Assembly (NCBI GenBank): GCA_029259975.1
Contig: JAJDEE010000059.1
Span: 1 to 5,746 of the forward strand
Direction: 5' to 3'
From: Planctomycetota bacterium
GTDB taxonomy: Bacteria > Planctomycetota > Planctomycetia > Pirellulales > Lacipirellulaceae
DNA length: 5,746 nucleotides
Positions 5,746-5,746 of this stretch are shown here, piece after piece. The notes under the pieces are model-generated. The model made no database searches. It was given only the letters and a program-made list of their open reading frames with translations, and was not told where the DNA came from. Both the position numbers and the translations under genes were made by a program. Every line of letters begins with the position of its first letter. The first letter of the stretch is position 1.

Positions 5746-5746
5746 G

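Overview
The window looks like planctomycete DNA, most likely Pirellulales. This rests mainly on the large minus-strand gene, a secreted protein combining a von Willebrand factor A (VWA) domain, a TPR-like helix, a secretin N-terminal (STN)-like domain and a Gly-rich linker. That style of protein is one I associate with Pirellula/Rhodopirellula-type genomes. The palindrome-rich intergenic DNA and the IS3-type transposase fragments fit the same group. The assignment is inference from protein style, not a database match.

Region 1 (1-3427, minus strand): one uninterrupted reading frame starts at an ATG with a good Shine-Dalgarno at 3427 and runs off the left edge, giving at least 1142 codons. 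I checked the frame for stops line by line and found none. The many short frames overlapping it are shadows.

Region 2 (3428-4329): non-coding. The first 370 bp hold nothing I can name. From 3798 to 4286 there is a cluster of inverted repeats: a 26-bp-arm hairpin, a composite palindrome (3891-4163) with a perfect 29-bp-arm hairpin inside it, a small TTCG-loop hairpin, and a purine-rich 24-bp-arm hairpin. These look like miniature or palindromic repeat elements.

Region 3 (4330-5745): an IS3-family insertion sequence bounded by imperfect terminal inverted repeats beginning TGTCTTG. It is read on the minus strand. OrfA survives only as its first ~62 codons (right end) and OrfB only as its last ~95 codons (left end). 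The centre, about 4791-5490, is foreign DNA in the opposite orientation. It carries a DUF5372-like gene lacking a convincing start and the first ~69 codons of a helix-turn-helix protein of the type I associate with large serine recombinase genes. The element is therefore a dead chimera of two mobile elements, with overlapping sense/antisense chimeric ORFs at its right junction.

There is no operon logic linking the regions. The secreted VWA/STN protein is the only gene likely to be functional here, and its upstream side is a sink for repeats and insertion elements. I found no tRNA, rRNA, CRISPR array or known defence system.
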